A stretch of 10,169 bases of DNA from Elusimicrobiota bacterium. Its GTDB lineage: Bacteria > Elusimicrobiota > Elusimicrobia > Elusimicrobiales > Elusimicrobiaceae. A program made the translations under genes and the position numbers. Of the stretch, positions 1-5,848 are shown piece after piece. The stretch's first letter is position 1. Every line of letters begins with the position of its first letter. Location: contig JAIRLH010000016.1 in NCBI GenBank assembly GCA_031259485.1, positions 1-10,169 on the forward strand, written 5' to 3'. The notes beneath the pieces were generated by a model that worked only from the letters and a program-made list of their open reading frames with translations, was not told where the DNA came from and made no database searches.

Positions 1-446
1 ATATTCTGCAATATTTTGCAAAACTTGCGCAAACTTATAAAACGAAAAACGAATTTATCCACGAAGCGTCTCTGCTCTCAGAAATAGATACTCTTGATAA
101 ACGTGCGGACAGAATTTCGTTATTAACATTACATTCTTCAAAAGGGTTGGAATTTAAATGCGTTTTTATAGTCGGCCTCGAACAAGGAATTATTCCTTTT
201 TACCGCGCTAAAGAGCAAGGCGAAGTAGAAGAAGAAAACCGTTTATTATATGTAGGCATGACAAGGGCCGAGAAAAGATTATTTCTCACCCGCGCCGTAA
301 AAAGGAAATGGCTGGGAACCTATAGAAAATTAGCTCCGTCGCCATTTTTAGAGAAAATCAAAAGTGATTTGTTAAAATTTAGCAAAATGGAAAAAACTCT
401 CAAAACAAAAGAGCACTCCCGCCAGCTTGAACTATTTAAATTATGA
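1..446 (+). CDS. UvrD/PcrA/Rep-family superfamily 1 DNA helicase, C-terminal end (5' truncated by window)
   Basis: This is the last ~147 residues of a helicase. The reading frame is open from base 3 to the TGA at 444-446 with no start required inside the window. Visible SF1A landmarks are LLTLHSSKGLEF (bases 120-155), which matches the conserved region around motif V, the following VFIVGLEQGIIPF strand, and ENRLLYVGMTRAEKRLFL (bases 237-290), which is motif VI with its ATP-contacting arginine. Family members are 3'-5' ATP-dependent DNA translocases used in repair, replication restart or defence; which role applies cannot be told from the tail alone. After motif VI comes a lysine-rich tail ending in QLELFKL, which resembles the bacterial sliding-clamp binding pentapeptide QL[SD]LF. 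A TTG at 147 lies in frame, but it falls inside conserved sequence and is not the real start. The gene is more AT-rich than the genes to its right. Confidence 0.87.
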   Translation, partial: ILQYFAKLAQTYKTKNEFIHEASLLSEIDTLDKRADRISLLTLHSSKGLEFKCVFIVGLEQGIIPFYRAKEQGEVEEENRLLYVGMTRAEKRLFLTRAVKRKWLGTYRKLAPSPFLEKIKSDLLKFSKMEKTLKTKEHSRQLELFKL

Positions 447-602
447 CAAAGATAGTGAACGGAACAGAAAAAAATATTGAATATAAAATAGTTCAAAAAA
501 GCCAAAAGGCACTTCAAAAAAGCTATTCAGAGAAAAAAGACTTGAATGGTTGATATTTTCTCGGAAAACAAAAAAAATAGTCTGCTCTACTCCCAGCAAA
601 CA

Positions 603-639
603 AAAATCCCCGACGGTAAAAAATACCACAGGGGATTTT
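603..639. terminator. Bidirectional hairpin terminator between helicase gene and tRNA-Ser
   Basis: AAAATCCCC (603-611) pairs perfectly with GGGGATTTT (631-639), and an inner GGTA/TACC stem (615-618/624-627) closes an A-rich loop. On the minus strand the GC stem is followed by TTTTTGTTTG, a good U-tract for ending the tRNA transcript. On the + strand it is followed by TTTTATTTAATT, adequate for the helicase transcript. Its place between two convergent genes supports a shared terminator. The 447-602 stretch before it holds no convincing gene. Confidence 0.75.
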
Positions 640-663
640 ATTTAATTAATTTGCACTATAAAT

Positions 664-748
664 CGGAGGGGGCGGGATTTGAACCCGCGATGCCTTTCGG
701 CATACAGGTTTTCGAGACCTGCTGTTTCAACCGCTCACACACCCCTCC
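664..748 (-). tRNA. tRNA-Ser (anticodon CGA)
   Basis: Read on the minus strand, this is an 85-nt class II tRNA. The acceptor stem is GGAGGGG/CCCCTCC with discriminator G at 664. The anticodon stem CAGGT/ACCTG carries the loop CTCGAAA, giving anticodon CGA for the serine codon UCG. The long variable arm is ATGCC-GAAA-GGCAT, and the T arm is GCGGG-TTCAAAT-CCCGC. The long variable arm and G discriminator fit tRNA-Ser. The 3' CCA is not encoded (the next bases read ATT), so a CCA-adding enzyme is needed. It converges with the helicase gene and diverges from the gene at 948. Confidence 0.97.
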
Positions 749-768
749 CGAAATCTCTCTGAATATAA

Positions 769-774
769 ATTATA
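769..774 (-). promoter_or_regulatory. Probable -10 element of the tRNA-Ser gene
   Basis: A perfect TATAAT on the minus strand lies 20 nt upstream of the tRNA 5' end, giving a short predicted leader of about a dozen bases. I see no good TTGACA-like element at 16-18 bp spacing, so only the -10 is supported. Confidence 0.4.
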
Positions 775-913
775 CTAAAATGCAACTTCACTCGCTTAAA
801 AAGCTCGGGAAGCATTAGCAGAAAATCTCCATAAAGCAATAAAAATATTGGCAATACCATATATATAATTCATTCTATCTGGAGATACAAGAACCGTAAG
901 ACGCATCCGGGGA

Positions 914-942
914 TAGACATTAAAGCCTATCTCAGCTATAAT
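914..942 (+). promoter_or_regulatory. Sigma-70-type promoter of the AlkD-like gene, close to the ATG
   Basis: TAGACA (914-919, five of six matches to TTGACA) and a perfect TATAAT (937-942) are separated by exactly 17 bp. The expected start of transcription, about seven bases after the -10, falls at about 948-949, on or beside the ATG at 948. No Shine-Dalgarno sequence sits before that ATG. The mRNA may therefore be leaderless. An inverted pair GATAG/CTATC (912-916/927-931) overlaps the -35 and the spacer. Confidence 0.6.
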
Positions 943-947
943 ATTTT

Positions 948-1652
948 ATGTCCGTCCAAGAAATTATTAGAGATTTTGAGCGTCAAAAAAATGCGGCAAA
1001 AGCGGCGCATTTGATGCGCTTTTTCCGTACCGGCAAAGGTCAGTACGGCGAGGGGGATTTGTTCCTCGGGCTTACTGTGCCGCAGACGCGCGCCATCGCC
1101 GCTAAACACTGGCGGGAAGCCGCGCTAAAGCAAATCAAAACGCTGCTGCAAAACCCTTATCACGAAATACGCCTGTGCGCGCTGCTGATGCTTGTCAAAA
1201 AATTTGAAACCGGCGGCAAAAGACAAAAAAAGCAGATCTTTGATTTTTATATCAAAAACCTGCGCCGCGCAAATAACTGGGATTTGGTTGATTTATCGGC
1301 CTACAAAATCGCGGGCGCATGGCTGTACGGCAAAGACCAAAAGCCGCTTTACGCTTTGGCCGCCGCCGCCGATTTGTGGGAGCAGCGGGCCGCGATAGTC
1401 GCCACTATGTACGGCGTCAAAAAAGGATATTTCAAAACCACTCTGGATTTAGCGCAAAAATTCATCGCGCACAAGCATGATCTGATACATAAGGCTACAG
1501 GCTGGCTGCTACGCGAAGTCGGCAAAAAAGACGGGACTGCCCTGCGTGCTTTCCTTGATACGCACTGCCGAAAAATGCCGCGCACAATGCTGCGCTACGC
1601 CGTGGAAAAACTGCCTAAGAGACAAAAATCAAAATACATGAAGAGGGATTAA
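948..1652 (+). CDS. AlkD-like DNA alkylation repair protein (HEAT-like repeat DNA glycosylase)
   Basis: A 234-residue, all-helical protein of the DNA alkylation repair family (AlkC/AlkD group), close to the usual length of about 235. These cytoplasmic enzymes excise positively charged alkylated bases such as 3-methyladenine and 7-methylguanine without flipping the base. The N-terminal GEGDLFLGLTVPQTRAIA (35-52) is typical. NNWDLVD holds W111 and D115, equivalent to W109 and D113 of Bacillus cereus AlkD. WEQRAAIV holds R147 (R148 there), and KATGWLLREVGKKD holds W186 (W187 there). The catalytic set thus looks intact. Many Lys and Arg residues fit DNA binding, and the C-terminus is very basic. 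The ATG at 948 is preferred because the domain begins within the first residues. No Shine-Dalgarno is seen. It is a single-gene unit, convergent with the nag operon. Residue equivalences are from memory. Confidence 0.9.
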   Translation: MSVQEIIRDFERQKNAAKAAHLMRFFRTGKGQYGEGDLFLGLTVPQTRAIAAKHWREAALKQIKTLLQNPYHEIRLCALLMLVKKFETGGKRQKKQIFDFYIKNLRRANNWDLVDLSAYKIAGAWLYGKDQKPLYALAAAADLWEQRAAIVATMYGVKKGYFKTTLDLAQKFIAHKHDLIHKATGWLLREVGKKDGTALRAFLDTHCRKMPRTMLRYAVEKLPKRQKSKYMKRD

Positions 1653-1668
1653 CAATTTATACCAGGCC

Positions 1669-1700
1669 CGCAACGGCCCTCTCCCGTTGCGAAGGGAGAG
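1669..1700. other. GC-rich competing hairpins in a convergent intergenic gap (possible terminator or REP-like element)
   Basis: Two perfect inverted repeats overlap here. CGCAACGG (1669-1676) pairs with CCGTTGCG (1684-1691), and CTCTCCC (1679-1685) pairs with GGGAGAG (1694-1700). They share bases 1684-1685 and so cannot both form fully. The site lies between the stop of the AlkD-like gene and the end of the nag operon, where a terminator is expected, but neither strand has a clear T-run after the stem. It may be a degraded REP-like repeat or a weak terminator. Confidence 0.45.
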
Positions 1701-1739
1701 AACGGTAAATATGCCAAAAACGAACAGCTTGACCCCGTT

Positions 1740-2963
1740 TTAATTTATCACTCCGCGTTTTATTTTAAGTTCAAGGGTTTTCCGCACGGCGTCGTCCAGC
1801 CGCGCTTCGCTTATCTTTCCGGCTTTAACGGCGTCAAGCACGCCGTTGTAGGCATCTTCAAAAAATAATTTTATTATTATCATGTCAATGCCTGCGTTTA
1901 TGCTGTTTACGGCGGCAGCGGCAGCGTCGTAATGTTTGCGCACGGCGTCCATGTACATGTCGTCGGTAATAACCACGCCTTTGAAGCCAAGCTCGCCTTT
2001 AAGCAAATCCGTGATTAAATATTTGGACATTGAAGCCGGCTCGTCCCCGCCGGTAAGCCGCGGAAGCGAAACATGGGCCGCCATCACAAAATCAACGCCG
2101 GCCTGTATGCCAGCGCGGAAGGGCAACAGCTCAACCGTGCGCAGGCGTTCGCCGTCCGCGTAAGACCAGACGCGCTCTTCATGACTGTCAGCCACGGTGT
2201 CGCCGTGGCCCGGGAAGTGCTTCAGCACGGCCGATACTCCCTGCTCCTGCATACCTTCCACAAACCGCGGCACCATGTGGCACACGATTTCCGGCTCTAT
2301 CCCGAAGGCGCGGCCCTTCTGGCGGATAACGGTATTAAGCGGGTTTGTAAGCACGTCCGCCACAGGCGCAAAATCAAGATTAAAGCCAAGAGCGCGCATC
2401 TGCCGCCCTAGCGTGGCGCCGGCGTCAAAGGCTTTTTGCGAGTCCCCGCCGTTGCCTATTTCTATCATCGGCGGGAATTTATCCACAGAAATATCCTGGT
2501 TATTGCCCAGCCTGCTTACAAGGCCGCCCTCTTCGTCAATGCTTATAAAAAGAGGGATTTGAGCCGCAGACTGCAAACCGGCTATATATTTTTTTATCTG
2601 CGCGTCATTGATGACATTGCCGCCGTAAAAAATCACGCCGCCCAGGTGATAATTCTTTATATTGCCCAGCTGTTTTTCATTAACCTCCGTAGGGAATACT
2701 TCGGGCGACTGCTCTCCGTTCAGCCCGCCGATGCCTACTATGAAAAGCTGGCCTACTTTATCTTCTGTGCTCATGTCCGCCATAAGAGCCTCAGCTTTTT
2801 TCACGCGAGAGAGAAGGACGGCTTTATCCTCCGCAGGCTGCGGACGGACTATGGCTTTAAGACAGCTGTCTTTGGGTGCGGGCACTCTCTTTGGCGCGCC
2901 GCTGCACGCGCATAAAGCCGCGCATAGCAAAATAAAGGCACAAATAATATTGCTTTTGTACAT
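1740..2963 (-). CDS. nagZ: Lipoprotein beta-N-acetylhexosaminidase, glycoside hydrolase family 3 (NagZ-like)
   Basis: A 407-residue enzyme that should release terminal GlcNAc from muropeptides or chito-oligosaccharides. The N-terminus is a type II signal peptide: Lys3, a hydrophobic stretch, and lipobox LCAC, with lipidation expected at C20. Ser at +2 would favour the outer membrane under the Lol rule if the cell is diderm. The GH3 (beta/alpha)8 domain follows from about residue 60. The NagZ signature KHFPGHGDT (248-256) runs into the loop with the catalytic dyad D259 and H261. The nucleophile is predicted to be D334 in VITDDMYM. It is a single-domain form without the GH3 C-terminal domain, as in Gram-negative NagZ. 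A strong AAGGAGG ribosome site overlaps the stop of the preceding gene and fixes the ATG at 2963. It is last in the operon. NagZ function rather than another GH3 activity is supported by the motif loop and by nagA/nagB nearby. Confidence 0.9.
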   Translation of the reverse strand: MYKSNIICAFILLCAALCACSGAPKRVPAPKDSCLKAIVRPQPAEDKAVLLSRVKKAEALMADMSTEDKVGQLFIVGIGGLNGEQSPEVFPTEVNEKQLGNIKNYHLGGVIFYGGNVINDAQIKKYIAGLQSAAQIPLFISIDEEGGLVSRLGNNQDISVDKFPPMIEIGNGGDSQKAFDAGATLGRQMRALGFNLDFAPVADVLTNPLNTVIRQKGRAFGIEPEIVCHMVPRFVEGMQEQGVSAVLKHFPGHGDTVADSHEERVWSYADGERLRTVELLPFRAGIQAGVDFVMAAHVSLPRLTGGDEPASMSKYLITDLLKGELGFKGVVITDDMYMDAVRKHYDAAAAAVNSINAGIDMIIIKLFFEDAYNGVLDAVKAGKISEARLDDAVRKTLELKIKRGVIN

Positions 2964-2973
2964 TGCGACCTCC

Positions 2974-3981
2974 TTATCCGTTTAGTAAATCCTTCATAAA
3001 TTTGAAAGGCTTTTTTATATGTCGGCACGCGGGCATATTCAAAAATTCCCGCAGGAAATAAATTACGCTTATACGTCTTTTGCTGTTAAGCGATTTTTTG
3101 AAATCATCATCATAGGGATATTTCTTAATCCACTCAACCAGCTGCGGCCAGTGCTTCCTATCCCGCGCGCTTAGAGCGAATAATGGCGGTATGGAATTTG
3201 GCGCAACATAGCGCGAGACGGCGGCAAGAAATCCTTCAAAAACTTGTCCGCTGCCGAGCGCGGCGGCGGCCGTCAGGTAAAGGCCCTTAAACTCCACTAT
3301 CAAACGCGCGACGCGGCCTTTATCCCTGTAATTTTGCGTGCGGATTTTTATAACCGGCCGCGCAAGATATTTGAAAGCGGCCTTAAAACGCCACAGCATA
3401 TAAACGTGAACCCAGCCAAGGCCGCGCACCTTATCCGCGCCGGTAATCTTATCCCAAATATTTTTTTGGAAGACCGCCGCGCCCATATACCCAAACAGAC
3501 CCATATTGGCCTTAACGCGCGCAAGATAAGCCAGCGCGCCGCGCGTTTTGGATAAGTCAAAAATCTCGCCGTCTTTGGCGTATTTTATATATTTATACCC
3601 ACGTTGCAGCGGCTTAAGCGCGCCGTCGCATAAATCGGCCGTTATTGCGTAAAAAGCGTAATTGTTTTTGATGTTTTTCAGAATATAGTCAATTGCGCCA
3701 TTGGCGAGCGCGTCATCATCTCCCACCAGCCAGCAGTATTTGCCGTTTGCGAGGGAAACTACTTTTAAAACATTCGCGTCAAAGCCTAAATTTTTACCGC
3801 TTCTGTGGTAAATTATGCCCGGGTATTTTTTTACGATTTCCCGCGTATTGTCAGTGGAAGCATTGTCGCTTACAACAATCTCTACATCGTCTCTTTTCTG
3901 AACGTAAATACTGTCAAGCAGCACGGACAGATACGCCGCCCTGTTATAAGTGGGTATGCAGACTGAAAGCAACGGTGCCAT
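2974..3981 (-). CDS. Family 2 glycosyltransferase (GT-A fold), substrate unknown
   Basis: A 335-residue protein with an N-terminal GT2 domain. The start LLSVCIPTYNRA (4-15) is the first Rossmann strand and loop for the nucleotide sugar. EIVVSDNASTDNT (34-46) is the typical second motif. NLGFDANVLKVV (64-75) and YCWLVGDDDAL (82-92) follow, with D88-D90 as the metal-binding DxD. The pattern recalls abequosyltransferase/rhamnosyltransferase-like enzymes of surface polysaccharide synthesis, but the sugar cannot be told. The C-terminal ~150 residues are basic with hydrophobic patches and no clear transmembrane helix; a membrane-associated cytoplasmic location is likely. The ATG at 3979-3981 directly follows the nagA TAA, so it is translationally linked to the catabolic genes. 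AAGG about 11 nt upstream is a weak ribosome site. Why a biosynthetic transferase sits in a GlcNAc utilisation operon is unclear. Confidence 0.87.
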   Translation of the reverse strand: MAPLLSVCIPTYNRAAYLSVLLDSIYVQKRDDVEIVVSDNASTDNTREIVKKYPGIIYHRSGKNLGFDANVLKVVSLANGKYCWLVGDDDALANGAIDYILKNIKNNYAFYAITADLCDGALKPLQRGYKYIKYAKDGEIFDLSKTRGALAYLARVKANMGLFGYMGAAVFQKNIWDKITGADKVRGLGWVHVYMLWRFKAAFKYLARPVIKIRTQNYRDKGRVARLIVEFKGLYLTAAAALGSGQVFEGFLAAVSRYVAPNSIPPLFALSARDRKHWPQLVEWIKKYPYDDDFKKSLNSKRRISVIYFLREFLNMPACRHIKKPFKFMKDLLNG

Positions 3982-5097
3982 TTAAAAAATAACCTTTTGC
4001 AGATTTAAGTTTTGGTCAAGCGCAACCAGCCGCGCGGCTTTGCCCTCCTCCAGTATGCCGAAGTCAAGGCCGTAGAGAGCGGCCGGATTATCGCCGGCCG
4101 CCATGGAGGCAATGGCCAAAGGGCAGCCCCATTTAACAAGATTCCTTACGCCTTCCAGCATAGTCAGCGCGGAGCCGGCGATAACGCCGTCAGCCTTGCG
4201 CCGGAAGACGCCGCCCTCAAGTTTTACTTCCTCGCCGTTTGCGCGGCCCTCGCCGCGGCCGGTTGGGGTAAGCGAGTCCGTAATAAGCACCGCTTTATCG
4301 GGGCCTTTGAGCATTAAAATAATTTTGACGATTGCCGGGGCCAGGTGTACGCCGTCCGCAATAATTTCCGCGCTGAAACGGCCGTCGCTTAATATCGCCC
4401 CGGGCGCGCCCAGGCTGCGGTGGTTAAGCGCGCTCATGGCATTGAACAAATGCGTGGCGTGCTTTACGCCGAAGTCGGCCGCGCGCAGCGTTTCCTCATA
4501 AGTCGCATTGGTGTGGCCGGCCTGCAAAATAAAATTATTCGCTGCGGCAAATGCAGCCAGTTTATCAATATTTTCCAGCTCGGGCGCGGCCGTCATAGCG
4601 ACGATATGGCCGCCTGAGGCTTCGTAAATTTTTTGCGCGCTATCAAGATTTACCGGCTGTATGCTTTCGGGCTTCATTACGCCGGGTTTTGCGGGCGATA
4701 TAAAAGGGCCTTCCATGTGAAAGCCTAGTATTTTTGCCCCCCTTTCCCGCCCCACGGCAGGGGCCAGCTTTTTGAGAGTCTCCAGCATTTGCGCGAGTTC
4801 CGCAGGGTAAATTGTGGGCGCGAAGGCTACTACGCCCTGCTTAATCAAAAGCTCCGACATAGCCAGAATATCGTCCGCGCTTTTATTATCCGTGCCGAAA
4901 CCGCCGCAGCCGTGTATATGCGTATCAATAAAACCCGGGGCAAGGTATGCGCCGTTTAAATCAATCTTTTCATCGGCCGCAATACCGCCGCACTGGCCAC
5001 GCAAAACGCGCTCTATCACTCCGTCGGATACCAATGCTCCGCCATCGTAAACCTGCCCTTTACTTACTATTTTACAGTTATGATAAAGCGTTTTCAT
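3982..5097 (-). CDS. nagA: N-acetylglucosamine-6-phosphate deacetylase NagA
   Basis: A 371-residue cytoplasmic amidohydrolase that converts GlcNAc-6-P to glucosamine-6-P and acetate. Family signatures are in order: PGFIDTHIHGCGGFGTD (54-70) with H60 and H62; GFHMEGPFIS (125-134) with metal ligand E129; AGHTNATYEE (193-202) with H195; HATHLFNAMSALNHR (213-227) with H216; ADGVHL with H251; and ITDS with the catalytic D274. The short N- and C-terminal strands form the usual flanking beta domain. Length is near that of E. coli NagA (about 382). Its first 20 nt overlap the end of nagB, so translation is probably coupled; the ribosome site is weak. It sits between nagB and the glycosyltransferase gene. 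All key residues appear present. Confidence 0.96.
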   Translation of the reverse strand: MKTLYHNCKIVSKGQVYDGGALVSDGVIERVLRGQCGGIAADEKIDLNGAYLAPGFIDTHIHGCGGFGTDNKSADDILAMSELLIKQGVVAFAPTIYPAELAQMLETLKKLAPAVGRERGAKILGFHMEGPFISPAKPGVMKPESIQPVNLDSAQKIYEASGGHIVAMTAAPELENIDKLAAFAAANNFILQAGHTNATYEETLRAADFGVKHATHLFNAMSALNHRSLGAPGAILSDGRFSAEIIADGVHLAPAIVKIILMLKGPDKAVLITDSLTPTGRGEGRANGEEVKLEGGVFRRKADGVIAGSALTMLEGVRNLVKWGCPLAIASMAAGDNPAALYGLDFGILEEGKAARLVALDQNLNLQKVIF

Positions 5098-5848
5098 AAG
5101 CAGTACCCGCGCTTATAAGCGAAGCGGCCTCCTTATCGGCCAGCAGTATTGCGGCCTTGTGCGTTTGCAGCGCGCTGATAGTCCACGTCGTATCAGGTTT
5201 GCCTTCAACAGCGGCGCGCACGGCCTGAGCTTTGTTTGCGCCGGCGGCCATAATCAGAATATGGCGAGCTTCAAGTATGGTGCCCACTCCCATTGTTATT
5301 GCCTGTTTGGGCACGGCGTTAAGATTGCCGCCGAAGAAACGCGCGTTATCTTTGATAGTTTTTTCCTGCAAATTTACGACGCGCGTGCGAGAACCAAAGG
5401 CCGAACCCGGCTCGTTAAAAGCTATATGCCCGTTGGCACCGACGCCGCCTAAAAACAACTCTATGCCGCCCAACGCTTTTATTTTAGCCTCGTAAGCCTC
5501 GCAGAAAGCTGTGGCGTCCTGCGCATTGCCGTCGGGTATGTTAATATTCTGCGGTGGCATATCCACGTGGTTAAAAAAATTGCGGCGCATGAAGCCGTGG
5601 TAACTTTCGGGGTGGGTCGGATCAAAATTTACATATTCGTCCAGATTAAAACTCACCACATGTTTGAAGCTTAGCTCCCCTGCCTTGTGGAAGGCGATGA
5701 GATTTTTATACATCTCCACCGCAGTGCCGCCCGTGGGAAGGGCGACGACAAACGGCCGCCCAGCCGAAGGGTTAAACTCATTTATCCTGTCCTTAACGTA
5801 AGCGGCGGCAAGCCGGCCAACGCTGTCCGGCGTAATTATCAACTTCAT
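5078..5848 (-). CDS. nagB: Glucosamine-6-phosphate deaminase NagB
   Basis: A 256-residue cytoplasmic enzyme that converts glucosamine-6-P to fructose-6-P and ammonia, the step that joins glycolysis. Motifs: phosphate loop LPTGGTAVEMY (37-47), NLDEYV (68-73) with the catalytic D70, and GGVGANGHIAFNEPGS (134-149) with H141 and E146. WTISALQTH (222-230) near the end is also typical. Position 139 is Asn where E. coli NagB has Asp141; Asn there is also found in Bacillus-type NagB. Position 158 is Val where E. coli has the allosteric Lys160, so activation by GlcNAc-6-P is probably absent (inference from remembered residues). The ATG overlaps the EIICB stop in an ATGA, and AGGA lies about 11 nt upstream. 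The end overlaps nagA by 20 nt. Confidence 0.96.
   Translation of the reverse strand: MKLIITPDSVGRLAAAYVKDRINEFNPSAGRPFVVALPTGGTAVEMYKNLIAFHKAGELSFKHVVSFNLDEYVNFDPTHPESYHGFMRRNFFNHVDMPPQNINIPDGNAQDATAFCEAYEAKIKALGGIELFLGGVGANGHIAFNEPGSAFGSRTRVVNLQEKTIKDNARFFGGNLNAVPKQAITMGVGTILEARHILIMAAGANKAQAVRAAVEGKPDTTWTISALQTHKAAILLADKEAASLISAGTAYENALS

Noticed and set aside
443..553. 36-codon frame whose ATG overlaps the helicase stop (ATGA), Lys-rich product beginning MTKIVNGTEK
   Set aside because: The ATGA overlap hints at coupling, but there is no ribosome site, the product resembles nothing I know, and short open frames are expected in AT-rich DNA.
546..818. Open frame of 90 codons on the + strand
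   Set aside because: It runs through the complement of the tRNA-Ser gene and the terminator; the peptide with GAGFEPAMPFG is the familiar antisense-tRNA artefact.
1723..1760. TTGACC followed by AT-rich sequence resembling a + strand promoter
   Set aside because: It sits at the end of nagZ with no + strand gene downstream.
2073..2915. Several overlapping + strand open frames opposite nagZ
   Set aside because: They are shadows of a gene with clear GH3 motifs; their products are low in recognisable motifs and have no ribosome sites.
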